Assembly (NCBI GenBank): GCA_015680685.1 | Contig: MNCI01003602.1 | Location: 2,694 to 66,693, forward strand | DNA from: Gnetum montanum | Taxonomy: Eukaryota; Streptophyta; Gnetopsida; Gnetales; Gnetaceae | DNA: 64,000 nucleotides | Reading direction: 5' to 3' | Part shown: positions 32,097 through 45,400 of the stretch, piece after piece | Numbering within the stretch: the first letter of the stretch is position 1 | Layout: every line of letters starts with the position of its first letter | Made by a program: the position numbers and the translations under genes | The notes under the pieces: generated by a model | Told to the model about the DNA's origin: nothing | The model's input: the letters and a program-made list of their open reading frames with translations, nothing else | Database searches by the model: none

Positions 32097-33345
32097 TGTA
32101 CCGCCTGAAATCATCGGTCCCCGGCTAGAAGGAAAAATAGAGACCTCGGGATCGCAGGACGGGCACAGACAACCCTACCTTCACCTGAGGACGTGCTGGA
32201 ATGCACGAGGGTAGGGTACCTTGGGTGGTCTGCACGCGGATCAGATAAGGATTTCCCCAAGCGTCACCGAAGTGTTATACGCTGGGTTAGGCGTAAACAG
32301 TGTAGCGGGCGTAGACAACGTAAAGCGTAAACAAAGTGTGTACAGCGTAAACGGTGTAAGCAGGGCGTGTACAGCGTAAACGGTGTAAACAGGGCGTGTA
32401 CAGCGTAAACAGCGTGAACAGCGTAAAGCATAAAAAGTAAACAGTGTAAACAGTGTATAGTGTAACTAGAGCGTAGACAGCGTAAACAGTGTAAGTGCAG
32501 CGTAAGCGTAAACGAGCGTAAACAGCGTAAAAAAGTTTGAACAGCGTAGACAAATGTAAACAGCGTAAACAAAGTGAGCATAAACAGAATGTAAACTGTA
32601 ACAATGATGCTGTAAGAAAACAGTTTTCGAGGTACCGGTCTTAACGTAGTTGTGCGTGTACACAAGGCAGACGTAAAGCCCCGGTGAGTGCAGGGAGGCG
32701 GCTGGTTCACACGGTAGGCGGAGCGTAGAGACGGTGCTCAGCATACAGGGGTTCCAGCGTAGAGGGTTTTAGGCTCTGGTGTACAGCGTAATTGCTCTGG
32801 GTCTGCTCTGGTAAATTTTTTCCAACCTTAAAAATGCGGAAAACTGTGCCTTTTATAGGTGGGGTTTTACCGGAAAAATCAGGTTGGGAGACACGTGGCG
32901 TGTCGACCGGGGGCATACAATTTAGAAACATGGTATACACTAGGCGTATACGCTACATCAGGCCGGCGTATATGCTGGGCGTATACACCGGACTTGCTGG
33001 GCGTGTGAACTTGGGTGGACGTTGGGCGTATACGCTGATGGATGCTAGCGTATACGCTGCAGCGTATACGCTGATGGATGTTGGCCGCCGACTTGTTTCA
33101 ATTCTTGCTCCTGTTGCACTGGCTGAGCGTACATGTCAGGCATGTATGCTGGGCGTCGGGCATATACGCTGGGCATATACGCTGGGCGTAGACGCTGGCA
33201 CAACACTTGGTAAAAACCGAGTGTTTCAGTCCTCAAAATTGCTATGTGTGACTCCAAATGTAGCCGACGTCGTCTGAGGGTCACAGGGATCTGCTTCTTG
33301 TTGAACAAGTGCCAAACTCGAATTTTTTTTTTTTGTGGTGTTTCA
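32097..33345 (-). repeat. 5' LTR of element A
   Basis: TGTACCGCC...GGTGTTTCA; 1,249 bp against 1,374 bp for the 3' LTR, with the length difference falling in the repeat arrays. The U5 block is at about 32213-32253, TATA (plus TTTTATA) at 32851-32857, and GCGTATACGC arrays at 32290-32570 and 32940-33200. Confidence 0.92.
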
Positions 33346-33350
33346 GGGAG

Positions 33351-35309
33351 CAAGGCCACAAATGATCAATAATGGTCACTATGATGCTAGTTTAAGGCCT
33401 TAGAAAGCCATGATGCTGGTTTACACTCTTGGTGGAGATGATGCCAGTTTAAGGCCTTAGCAGGTTGTGATGCCAGTTTATAGTCTTGGTGGACTATGAT
33501 GCGAGTTTAAGGCCTTTGTGGCCCATGCTCATATGGTGTTAAATGGTGGTCAAGGAAGGTTAAATCCCACTATTTGATACATTTAACGGCCAAAAAAGGA
33601 CAAATAGAGCTGTAATAAGAGAAATAATGAACATATAAGGCTATACAAAGGCAATAGAAAGTCAACATGGTCATCAAGGTAACATAAGTTTGACAACAAG
33701 CCAAACAATTAATTAATAAGAAAAAATCAAGAAAAATAGGTTATATATGATAAAGTTTAGTTAAAATGATTAGATGTTTCCAATTTTAGGCCTCAACAGG
33801 CCATGTTTTGAGGCTATAGAGCTATTAGGTGAGTTTAGTCATCAATCAAGGTTATTTCTAGGTTGTTTAGACCTAAACAAATTAAGTGTTTTGATGCTTC
33901 CACACTAGGTATAATGTGGAAATAAGGGTCCTTATTATGAAAACTAAGGAAAATATTTAGTGTGCTTAGAGGTTCAAAATTGAGATCCTGGGACCTTCCC
34001 AAGGCAGCATAGGATTAGATCCATCAAAATTGGGCTCCCTAAAGATTTGTAAGGGCCAAAAGTAGGTTTTGAAGTCTTCCCCGCTTGTTTCCATGCTAGT
34101 CAACATGGAAAAGAGGGGGGTTCAACATGGGAAACCAAAATCCAAGGAAAAATAAGGTCAAACATAGTCAAATAGGTAGCTAAAGTTTATATCTATAACT
34201 TGTGCATCTTTCAACTTCGTTTTGAGGCAATTTGAGATCATTTTGAGGGTTAATAGGCATTTAAATCGCTTCCCCCATTCTTCCATGTTGAGCATAGTAT
34301 TCTCAGCATGAAAAAATAGGGGGACACTTATTTTATGAATTTAGAGTGATTTGGGGCACTTTGACCAAGTTTCTAGGCCCCTAGGTCTACAAACTTTGAT
34401 TTTGCAAGTTTTTGGCTAATTTTGGACACGTTTGAAGGCTATTTAAGGATACTTAAGGTCTTCCCCCCTTGATTCCACACTAGGGTAGTTTCTATAGCAT
34501 GGAAGAATGGGGGGAATATAGTTTGAAGGTTGAAATGAGATCAAATAAGAAAAATATGGAGACTATGAGGTTCTAGGCTTCTTTGGTTAAGATCTTTGGC
34601 TTTTGGGAGTGTCATCTTACCTCCAAAATTAGAAAAGAAACCCCCATTATTTCCACATTTGGGGGAGTTACTCGAGCATGGAAGAGGCATGAATCTTAGA
34701 TCTAGGCCAATTTGGGTCATAATCAACTGTGCATGTTATCTCCTAGACTTGCTAGGGTCAAGGGCTATGGATCCATGTCAAACTTTGATAGTTTTGAGCA
34801 TTACTAAGTGGTTTTTTGGCTTCCCGATTTTCTTCCACACCAAGGATGAAGAGCTTAGTGTGGAAAATAAGGAAGAATGGATTTTTTGACTGATTTTAAC
34901 CTCAATCGACTTTGCATGTCAATCTCCAAGGTTACCAGGGTTGAGCACTGGGGTTTGGTGTCAAGGTTTAATAACTTTAAGTATTTCTGAGGTTTTTTTT
35001 GGACCTACCCCCTTCTTTCCATGCTAGGAATGGAGAGATTAGCATGGAAATAAGGTGAAATTAATTTTTAACCTTTTAACATTAGTTTCGTGAAGTTTGA
35101 AAGCTCCAAATGATGCCAATAGGGTTCTATAATGCACAAAAGGTTGTTTGATGTTATTCTAAGGTAGTTATGGACTTCAAATGCATTTTACCCTTAATCT
35201 CCATGTTTTGAATCATGGAGGGAGGAATTCCCAACATGGAGATACCATAAAAATTAGATCTAAACAAATTTTAATTTCAATTGATCATGCATGTTAGCCT
35301 CTAGGGTTG
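33351..35309. repeat. Element C interior: minisatellite then ~180-bp tandem array
   Basis: Continuation of C after element A. Positions 33380-33520 hold GTTTAAGGCCTTAG...GATGCCA units, the minisatellite expected upstream of RT. From about 33950 a strongly diverged array of units of about 170-190 bp begins; anchors 'gcatgt...ctc...aggtt.cc' fall near 34731, 34913, 35085 and 35288, each followed by 'tttttggacttccccc' and 'ccatgctaggg' blocks. No gene is supported. Confidence 0.7.
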
Positions 35310-36192
35310 TGATGGGACATGATATCGCATGGGCTACGATATCGCATACACGATATCACATTAGCCATGATATCACATCCCCCACGATATCGTGTACACG
35401 ATATCATGTCGTCCCCCACGATATCGCGTATGTGATATCGCAGTGCACCACTAAGTCTATAAATAATAAGCGGCTCTCCCTTGTTTCTCCATCTAGATCT
35501 AGACCCTTAGTGAAACTCTAGCAGTTTTACCTCTCCAGAGAAAGAATGATTTTCATGTGCCCGTAGTAGGATCTCCAAAGGGAATGGATCTTTATTTGAG
35601 AAAATATTGTACCTGAACACAAGTTTGTGTATGGCAATAAAGATAAACTGTTGGATAAACCTTGTAGTGCATGGACTAAGCTAAATAGGCTAAATAGGAC
35701 TTTACTTATTGTTATTTATTTTTTATCATTTAAATGATTTATTAGTTAATTAAATCTCTCTCAACCCTTCTCCCGTAGTCAAGTGCATTCAGTACGACCA
35801 CTTCGAGCACATGCGTTACGCTTGGTAATCCCAGTAATGAATAGCATTTGGTAACTAAGGGTGCATTGGTTCAGGGTGTGAATGGTAAGTGGGAACGGAT
35901 GTTGATGCTAGGTTAATTAAGGCATAGTTAGTTAGTTAAATTTAGTTAATTAGTTTCTTCACCCTTCACCTCATTAGCATAGGAGATAAAACATAAAAAC
36001 TATAAAAATCACATACCTCAGACTTACTTAACCATACAACCATAAAAAATACAAGTAAGTCTAGAAAGACAATGAATGATTAACCTTAAGTGTTCCATGA
36101 GGCATGTAGGCACTTAGTCTATGGAGCTTGATCGGATCATGCGTGTAACACTCGTATTCGTATGGTTGAGTGTAGGGGTACCTCACCACTCA
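35310..36192 (+). repeat. 5' LTR of element F
   Basis: U3 starts with eight GATATC palindromes in 35320-35450, several inside longer inverted repeats (CACGATATCGTG). A TATA box TATAAATA is at 35458-35465 and an AATAAA signal near 35635. Ends CTCACCACTCA. Confidence 0.9.
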
Positions 36193-36196
36193 TTAT

Positions 36197-36214
36197 TGGC
36201 ATCATTGCTAGGGA
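36197..36214 (+). promoter_or_regulatory. Primer-binding site of element F
   Basis: TGGCATCATTGCTAGGGA, four bases after the LTR. It differs from the Athila-type site TGGCGCCGTTGCCGGGGA only by transitions, mostly at former CpG positions, which fits methylation decay. Confidence 0.65.
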
Positions 36215-36343
36215 CTAAGTGTTTGTGCGCTAAGTAGAACATAGGAAATTATCCACATTTTTGGAGCTTAAACAAATCCTTAGGGTTAATTAAAGAAAAA
36301 TTATTATTATATAACGGTTAATCAGCACACCAAATAAGACACA

Positions 36344-38700
36344 ATGTCTTCTTCTTCTCATAAAAGTAATTCACCACCTAGGGATCACATAAGAAACTGT
36401 CGACAATCTAACACACATAACCAAAATCTGCCAGTTCCTTAGGAATTTAGTGTGGTATATATTCATCCCGATGAGTATATATCCAACTTTACTTTTATCC
36501 TCCATCAGGATGAACAACTGCATTGGTGTGATTTGCAAGGTAACATAGTGTTACCCCCAGATCGTGTAGTCCCCAACATGCTCCTTCATGCACTCACATA
36601 GATAGACATGACACAGATATATGCTGAATACATTACAGAAGATTATAACACAAGGGACTACCATCCCATAGAAGCACAACATCAACTGGACTTGTGGCAG
36701 GAGAGTCGCCACATATCGTTGAAGGGCAAAGGCCCCCGTAATGCTTCGCCTGTCATAAGAGAAGTTAAGGGTGGTGAACCTATCTCAATAGGTATTCCAC
36801 AAGATGATGTTCCCCATCCTATTGATAGTGAGGATGTGGGGTATCAGAACCTACACTCCATGATACAAAACCCTAGTTTTGATCCCCATGAACACCAACT
36901 ATTCACCGAGGGAACAAAAACACATGACAAGGATGGGCGTTCTGATCATCATCATGATTGGGGCCATAGCCATCGAAGAGAAGCTAAGAAACATCATCAT
37001 GGTGATGGTTCTCCTTCTTCTTTCCCTTCATCACATCATTCACCCTCACCTTCCACATCAGGGTGTAGTCACAAAGAGGATAACAGTGAGGATAAGGGTA
37101 AGCAAAATGAGAGACCTTAACAAGAGAGTCGAGAGTGAGGATGAGGGGATTCGAGAGAATCCAAACATGAAAGAAGGGAAAGTAGGGAACAACGTAGGCA
37201 TCATAGAAATCTTGAGAGAGATGACCATGAAGATCCCCTACTTTCCACCTAAAGTATGTTAGATATTATGGAGGTAGTTAGAATACCTACAAGGCATCAA
37301 AAAGATAGCCGGATCAAGATATTAGATATGAATAATATCCCACGCTTCGAAGGTGGATATAACGCTGATCCGCAAAATCATTTATAGGAATTTTGTGATG
37401 TGTGCACCTTGCAAAATATTGAGAACAAGTGGCAGAAATTAAAGTTGTTTCCTAGGACACTCATAAAGGAAGCAGAGAGTTGGTCCTTAGAGCCAAAAAC
37501 CATTAGGAGATGGAGTACAATGCTAGAATTGTTTAATGATAAATACAAAATGTAATCCAGAGTGTCCAACTTATGTAAGTAGATCCAAGGATGGAAGCAG
37601 GGTACTCAAAAACCCTTGGATGCTGCCATGGGCCAATATTATGCATTGCTACATCATTGGCCAGGCCATGGTTATGCATAACAAGATCAACTCCGCCACC
37701 TCGTAGATGAGCTAAGACATGAAACCAGGAGAACCCTTGGAACATATGCCCAAGGGAGATTATCAGAACTTGGGTCCCATGAAATTCATAGATTTTTGGA
37801 GAAAGTAGCTAAAGAAGAAGGGGAGCTATGGAAAAGAGAAAGCGCAGAAGAATATAACCGCGATCCTTCCCTCCGAAAGAGGGAAGTAAGATTCTGTGAT
37901 GAAGAGGATGAGTCACCACTCGAGGAGTTGGTGAATAGAAAAACCTTGCCACTTCAAAAGCTAACAATGGAAGTGTCAAGTAAGGTAGATCAAATATGGG
38001 ACTCCATAGATAGTAGGTTTGAAACTTTTTTTAAAATCGTAGAGGAGTCTAAGGAACAAAGTAGTGACCATGATAAGAAAAAGCTGAGAGATTTAGGCCA
38101 TGCACGTGACAAGGGTAAAGGAAAAATAACTATCACTAATGAGCTTGTGGATTCTGACATGAAAAATGATCGTGGATGTGAGATCTTCCAATATGACCAT
38201 CCTAAGGGATGTTTCCCAATAATCTGACATCTACAAGAGTCTAGGATGTATGCACTCAATCCAAGACTTAACAAATGACAAGCACCCTGTCAGTTACCTT
38301 ATCCCCAAGGTAACCCAAGGCAATTCCACCAACCATTAACATATTATCCAAGTGGAACTCTGCCACAACCTATCGAGCAACACCAGTAGTGGCAACACCC
38401 ATAGTCATGGGGGATGCCACCGCCTAGACAACAATACCCTTACTGGCAACCAGATCCATATGGCTATTATGTGTAGCATCCAGTTTCTCCAAGTGACTCT
38501 ATGGGTCATGAAACCCCACAACATAACTACCAAGTTTGGGAGTATTTTACGACTCCTTCTCCTATGGAAGACACACCACATGTGTACCATCCTCTGAATC
38601 CATCCACCACTCATCCGCTAGTAGTTCCACTACCACCCGCTCTAACAATGCAAGGGTAACTCCCCACTCAATAGTAGCAAAGTAATGCTATGAGAGTTGT
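36344..38700 (+). pseudogene. gag of element F (decayed, Athila-like)
   Basis: Start taken at ATG 36344 (MSSSSHKSNSPP), in frame with the longest open stretch (36608-37120) after two TAG codons. It carries an HDW/HH- and Ser/Pro-rich segment, then a degraded charged region, a capsid-like region ('LKLFPRTLIKEAESW', near 37430-37550) and a Glu/Lys-rich C-terminal part (37796-38227). Stops interrupt throughout. The stretch to 38700 is Pro/Gln/Tyr-rich. Assignment rests on position between PBS and the Athila-type protease and on the general layout; sequence-level identity is weaker. Confidence 0.7.
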
Positions 38701-38863
38701 AAACCTTCAACCCGCTGCTGGTTCTGACAACTGCAAGAAGAGAAGACCTTTCTTCAAAAACAAAAGCCCAAACAAGCTCTCACAACCACAAGTCGTTGAT
38801 TCTGTGCACGCTCCTCCAACATACAAGGCTTCAGATCTCCCTTCAAACCAACAATAGGGCTTA

Positions 38864-39454
38864 ATGTATACAGTTGTGTTAACACATATCATTACCAACT
38901 GGATCAAGGTGGGCCACCTTCCCAAGAAACTATTTGATCCTAAAAGTCCCTTAATCTACCTCCAAGTCACTGGGAACGAACCACATAAGGCTCTTCCTAA
39001 CTCAAGTTCTGAAGTCAACTTAATCTCACGAGAAATGTATCAAGCCTGGAACCTACCTCCACTCAAGAAGAGCAATATTCAACTAGAGCTGGCTGACCTG
39101 TCCATCACTATTCCCTTGGGATTGGTGGAGGACATCATTACCACTATGTGTGATTGGTCATACCCAGCTGATTTCCTAGTGATAGAAGGAAATAGTAACA
39201 AAGGGGACTTCCCAATTATAATGGGGAGGGCATGGCTCAACACCATCAACGTGTGCCTAGGGATCCGCGATATTTCCTTGGAAATATCTAAGGAAAATAT
39301 TTATGGAAAGAGCAAGAAGAAGAAAGTTCCATGCATCACATATAGTGACTCAGAGGGTGATGACATGGAGAAATGCTCAGCATCTCCTGCATGCAACTGG
39401 TATGCCCAAGAAACACAAATACAATGGTGCCTGTATGTAGCAACCACACAATAA
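38864..39454 (+). pseudogene. Protease of element F (Athila-type, inactive)
   Basis: A 196-codon open stretch in the same frame as gag. It follows the Athila protease pattern: ALPNSSSEVNLISREMY (in place of ALIDLGASVNLMP...), 'LELADLSITIPLGLVEDI', 'YPADFLVIE', 'FPIIMGRAWLNT'. The catalytic Asp-x-Gly is lost (P-N-S-S). A Ser/Asp/Glu tail follows. Confidence 0.8.
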
Positions 39455-41594
39455 GAGAACACCTAGTGGTTGATAGCTGATCAAGAAAGCAGCCCACCAA
39501 CATGCATGGAACAAACTGGGGAAACAACTCCTGCCCACAATGAAGGCATAGATACATTGGAGTATGAGCATCACCGACTTTCACTCCTTAACTTGAAAAC
39601 ATCAATCGAGAGAAGTTGGAAACTTTTAATAAATTCAAAAAAGCACTAATTATTTTGGATCTCTTCCTTTCCATTCAGTCATGGGGGAGATGTCCACCTA
39701 TGTTGATCATTCAGGGCCCTTAGTTATTTTTAGTTTTTATTTTACACATTTTTGTTTTGCACATTTTTTTCTACAAATTTATTTAATTTTTTGTTTTGTT
39801 TTACAACATCATTATACTTTTTCATTTCTTTGTGTATGTGTGTGTGTTATCCATCTTGTAAGTTTGTCACCCAATAAGTGTTCTTCATGATGGTATGAAC
39901 TATTTTTCTATTGGTTGCTAATGTTTGGTCTTTACCTTTAAGTTATGATGTTGATACTGTATGGTTCTTTTGATATGACAGGCAATGAGTCCACTTCATA
40001 CATTCATCCACAAATTTCTATGGTCCCTCTTGGTTGGGAACTGTACAGTCCCTTTTTCAATAATCAGAACTATAACGAATCGGTGACAAGGCATTTCTCA
40101 AACTAAGGAAGGACTCAAGGATTGAAAAGGGTGTGACTTCAAAGGAACTTGATGCATTTCTGTTGGCCATTCTCTTGGGTGCTTGAATGTTTTCTTCTTG
40201 ATTTTTCTTATCATTTTGACGTTACCCACTTATCAAGAAGCTGAGAACATAAAAATAATAAGTCTTTGCATGGTGTGGTTCTCACACATAAACACATAAA
40301 ATAAAAAAGAAGAAGTGAGAATTCAAAGCACACCCCTTAGACGAAATAATCATTTGGACTACAAGCATTGGTTATGGAACTAAAATAAAAATGTTCCCTC
40401 TAACTAAGGCCCTTCTTGCTTCCCATTCTCTCTTCCTTCGTTTTGTCGGAATGGTGGTGGCTCTTAGATGAAGGCATTCTTGTTACTTCAAGAGGATGGA
40501 TTGGTTGAATGCATTAATGTGAAGTCACTGGATGTGATTTTTTGAGGCTGAACTTGGAATGGGATCTACTAAGTCACATTAATTAGTAAAATCCACATGG
40601 GGATGTACACCACCTTGTTCTTGAGATTCCATTTCATTATCTTCTTTCCATCATTCTTCCTCCATTATTCACCTCATTGCCAGTTGTATCATTAGTGTAT
40701 ATTCTGGTTGAAGCATTGTTTTCTTTTTGGTAAATTCTTGTGGTTAAGACTTTAACTCTTGTTCCAAATGACATTCCCAGAGCCTACAGACTCTTTGAAT
40801 GTGGGTTTGTTAGGGAATTAAGGGCATGATCCTTCTTTGGGGAGGACCCACTGGCATTCCTATTTGATGCACCAGTTAAATTCCTTCCCTTAACATTTTT
40901 GCACTCCACTCTATTTTGTTCATTTCCATCTTGACATCCATTTCATCGATGTTATAGTTGTCTCTTTTTTCTGCATCTTCCTTGTTCCTTTTCTTTTCCT
41001 TCATTCTCTCGTTACCGGAGGTTCATTCTTAGTCATGGGGGTCCTGGTCGAATTTTTTTGATTTTCTCCTAGCCCCTACACCTTCGGTAGTCACCAATCT
41101 TACGTCTCCAGATCCGTATCAGCCATATCACAACTCAGCCAATGGACCTCACACCAAAGAAAGGTATCAATTACATTATGATTCATTTACCCTTGTTAAT
41201 ATAAGATTGTGTTGTGTATGCAAATGGCAATCATGCAATAATGAATTGGATCTGGAAGGAAGACTTGGAATGGAGTGGTGCTAAAGCAGCTATGCAAGGA
41301 GCAAGATCGATGGTGCACTTATGGATAGATAATGAAAGGTGCAATCTTTGCATTGGTAGAAAAAGACTTATTCTCTCTTCTTTCTTCTCTCTCAGCTGCC
41401 AAATAAGGCCTGATGTCAAATGTATAAGGTGTTCACTCTTATTGTCGTGAACGCTAGTTTTGTTTTGTTTTGTAATGATGATTCGTTCACATGTCATCCC
41501 ATTCACCATTAGTTCCATTCAAGTTAATAATCCCATACCTTCCCAATATTTTGTAAGGAACTTAAGGATGAGTTTTTATTTATTCATGGGGGTA
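39455..41594 (+). other. Noncoding 3' interior of element F
   Basis: No recognisable gene; pol should lie here but is absent. T-rich stretches occur at 39720-39840. The last bases before the 3' LTR, CATGGGGGTA, are the likely polypurine tract. Confidence 0.65.
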
Positions 41595-42428
41595 TGATGG
41601 GACACGATATCGCATCGGTCGTGATATCACATACGGGATATCGCATTAGCCGCAATATCACATCCCCCACGATATCACGGTGCGTTGCCAAGTCTATAAA
41701 TAAGAGGCGGCTCTCCCTTGTTTCTCCATCTAGATCTAGACCCTTAGCAAAAATCTGGCAATTTTACCTCTCCAGAGATAGAATAATTTCCATGTGCCCG
41801 CAGTAGGAACTCCAAAGTGAATGGATCTTTATTCGAGCAAATATTGTACCTGAACACAAGTTTGTGTACGATAATAAAGATGAACCGTTGGATAAACCTT
41901 GCAGTGCATGGACTAAGCTAAATAGGCTAAATAGGAATTTACTTATTTTTATTTATTATTTATCATTTAAATGCTTTATTAGTTAATTAAATCTCTCTCA
42001 ACCCTTCTCCTGTAGTTAAGTGCATACAGTACGACCGCTTTGAGCATGTGCGTTATGCTTGGTAATCCCAGTAAAAAATAGCATTTGGTAACCAAGGTTG
42101 CATTGGTTTAGGGTGTGAATGGTAAGTGGAAATGGATGTTGATGCTAGGTTAATTAAGGCTTAGTTAGTGAGTTAAAGTTAGTTAATTAGTCTCTTCACC
42201 CTTCGCCTCATTAGCATAGGAGATAAAACATAGAAACTATAAAAATCACATACCTCAGACTTACTTAACCATACAACCGTGAAAATACAAGTAAGTCTAG
42301 GAAGATAATGAATGATTAACCTTAAGTGTTCCATGAGGTGTGTAGGTACTTAGTCTGTGGAGTTCGACCGGATCGCACGTGTAACGCTCATATTCATATG
42401 GTTGGATGTAGGGGTACCTCACCACTCA
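41595..42428 (+). repeat. 3' LTR of element F
   Basis: 834 bp, matching 35310-36192. Four intact GATATC plus one decayed copy remain in U3, against eight in the 5' LTR. TATA box at 41695-41702, AATAAA near 41874, end CCACTCA at 42428. Confidence 0.9.
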
Positions 42429-45400
42429 TCAGGCTACCAAGGTTGAGGACTAAGGTTTGGAGTCAAAATTGGTAATTTTAAAGGTTTTTTAAGTGGTTTT
42501 TAGACTTCCCCAATTTTCCACATTGGGCCTTCCATGCTTAGTATGGAAAATTGGGTATAAGCTATTTGGCACTTTATGACCACTTTTGGTAATACATGTA
42601 GGCTTCTGAGGTTACTAGCAATGATGGTCAATGCCTAGTATTAAAATTTGGCTATCTTGAAGGTTGATGAATGGTTTTTGGGCTTTCCCAAATTTTTCCA
42701 CATTGGTGCTTCCATGCTTAGTATGAAAAATGGGAGAAATATTTTTGGTCATTTTTGACCACTTTCAATCATGCATGCAAGTTTATAAGGTTTGCTAGTG
42801 TTAATAACTAACACCCGATGTTAAAATTTCATTCTTTCAAGGTTGATAAGACATTTTTAGACTCCACCACCCCTCCCCATTTTCCATGTTGAGGCCTCCA
42901 TCCATAGAATGGGGAAAATATTTTTGATCACTTTTGATCATTTTTAAACATGCATGTAGACATCCTAGGTTGTCGTCATCAATTGCTAACATTTGATGTC
43001 AAAATTTGGTTACTTTAATTTTGTTACGGTATTTTTTGGACTTGCCCCCATTTTTTCATGCTATGGCTTTCATGCTCAGTGTGGAAAAATGGGGGGAAAT
43101 ATTTTTGGTTACTTTTGGTCATTTTTGGGCATGCATGCAAGCTTCCTAGATTACCAATGTCACCTACTACCATCTAACATTGAAATTTGACTATTTCAAG
43201 GGTCATAAGGCATTTTTTGAGCTTCCCACAATTTTCCATGCTAGGGCTTCCATGGTTAATGTGGAAAATTGGGGGAAATTTTTTTTCATCATTTTTGGTT
43301 GATTTGACTATGGATGATTGCTCATAGGGTTGCTGGTGCTAGCCATTAGTGCTTAGGGTCAAGATCTGGTCATTTTGGGGGCTGTGAAGAGGTTTTCAGG
43401 CTTTCCCCTTTTCTTCAGGCTAAGGGTGAAATGCTCAATGTGGAAGAGGTTCCCATTAGTGGAAAAAGTTAGATCTAGGCCAAATTAATAGCTGATCGAC
43501 CATGCATGTCAACCTCTGGGATTGCCAATGTCGATGATTAATGTTGGGTGTCAAGATTTGATAATTTGGATGTTTCTAACTGCCTCATGCAATCTTTCCC
43601 ATTTCTTCCATTTTGGTAATGGTGGCCCTATCATGGATGAGAAGGGAATGGTAGACTTATACCATTTTGACCCATTTTAAGGCTTCCATAAGCTTTGAAG
43701 GGTTCTAGCAGGGTCTAGGGGTCACCAGGCATTAGGAAATGGTCATCAGGTCATCAATTTGGATCATTTTTAACTTCCCCTCATCTCTCCATGCTAAGGG
43801 TGAAAGCCTCAGCATGGAAGAAATATCCCATAGTGTGGAAAACACAAAATCCTAGGTTTTTGACTAGGTTTGGTGAGGTTCTGAGGCTGCCAAAGATGTC
43901 TGGAGGGGTTCTAGGTCATGTGGGGCCTACTTTGGGTTCAAACTTGTGCTAGATAAGTGTTGGGGATTAAGAGTGAGTGTTACCCTCTTTTTCCACATTT
44001 TCCACTATTTCCCCAACATGGAAATCCATGGTACTTAGCCATGCTCATGTTTTATCCAAATTTGAAAACTCGGGGTTCCAAAAAGGTAAGTCTAGGTTAC
44101 TAAAAATAGAAAGATATTTGTAAGTCTAATGAATTTATAAATGAAAAACATGTTTCCATGATGGGAATGGTATTCCTAATGTGGATTCATGGTGGTAAGG
44201 TTTCCATAATGTTTTAAGTGCTGAAATTAGTAAAAATCTCAACATTGATGCAAATTTGTTCAAAAGGAATGACACAGGGTGGGACCCATAGTCCAAAAAT
44301 TTAAAATTTTCAAAAGTGAAGTTGTTTCCCCCACTAAATCCAATGTGAACTAAAATTTCCCCCATTTTTATTTAGTGCACTTGTATTCATGGTGCATTGA
44401 ATTAGTAGTTGGGGTTTTGTTTAGGTTAGGTGGGTTTTATAAGTCAAAATTTGCAAATTTTGATCATAATCGTTATCTTTCAAAATCAACACATTGGAGG
44501 ACAGATATAATAGATATTCTTGTGGAGCCAAACCAATCTTCAGCATGGAAGTCTCCCATATCCCCTACAGCCAGCATAGAACTCTCATCTTTTTCAAATT
44601 TTTCCATTTTTCAACGTTGAGCCTGCCATGATGCCCAAATAAAGAGGAGGGAAAATTAAAATTCCCATAATTTAGAGGATGGAGAAGAATTAATGGGAGT
44701 TTCTAGAGGTTCCTAGGCCTACCTTCATCTGTCACCATTCCAAGGTAGGCAATTCTACCTATTTCTACCTTTGTTTTCTATTATTTTTCTAGTTTTTTTC
44801 TTCCTAGATATTGAGGCCGTTTTTCCAAATCTACTCCACTAGGGGGATTAAAATGGAATTTTGATAAAATCCCATCTACTATTTTGGCTTCTCCCATGCA
44901 TATCTATAGTTTTCTTATCACTTTATCTTTTGCAAATTAGATTTTGAAAATAGGGCTTACTATTTTGTGCTTTTTTCTAAAAATCTTGGGGTGTGGCCAT
45001 TTTTTTTCAAATCCAAGCCTTAGGATTTGTTAAAATTAAATTTTAAAAAAATATTATCCAATTAATTTTATGTGAATTTAAATGGGTTTTAATGGTTTTG
45101 GCTATTTCAACTATTTTAATGGCTATGTGAAATTTAGGCTTTGGGATTTTTGAAATTTTGCTATGAAATAACAAGTCAAGCTGTGTATTCTTTTCTTAGT
45201 GAAATGGTTGCATGTTTGTGAAATTAAAGGTTATGGATTTATAAATCTTTTGTAAAGATTTCTAATGGTTTTTGTCTTGTTTAATTTTTCTTTAAAATAA
45301 GTTATGCCTATTTTCCTAACTTTCTGTAGTTAGGTTGTTTGTGCCACTTTTGTAATTTTATGTAAATTTGTGAACTTTTCATAATAAAACAACCAAGATT

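Larger units (their letters stand above)
16394..33345 (-). mobile_element. Element A: complete Tat-lineage Ty3/gypsy retrotransposon with antisense gene
   Basis: A 16.95-kb insertion with LTRs at 16394-17767 and 32097-33345 and a perfect 5-bp target duplication GGGAG (16389-16393, 33346-33350). In its own sense (minus strand) the order is 5' LTR, PBS, leader, gag, protease, a 5.4-kb interval holding a multi-exon gene on the opposite strand, RT-RNaseH-aRNaseH-integrase, noncoding repeats, polypurine hairpin, 3' LTR. Dual RNase H is a Tat-lineage hallmark. By eye, the first ~190 bp of the two LTRs differ at about 17 sites, nearly all transitions, so it is not very young, yet pol is open after an assembly error is discounted. 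It is inserted in element C. Confidence 0.93.
35310..42428 (+). mobile_element. Element F: Athila-like LTR retrotransposon lacking pol
   Basis: LTRs at 35310-36192 and 41595-42428, each beginning TGATGGGACA and ending CCACTCA. The interior (5.4 kb) has a primer-binding site resembling the Athila type, a decayed gag and a decayed Athila-type protease, then 2.1 kb noncoding. No RT, RNase H or integrase is seen. It sits within the ~180-bp tandem array of element C: the array continues on both sides. A perfect target duplication is not visible. Confidence 0.86.

Noticed and set aside
35301-42433. Possible target duplication of element F (CTAGG / TCAGG)
   Set aside because: Only three of five bases agree and the left copy is not adjacent to the LTR's TG; not reported as a duplication.
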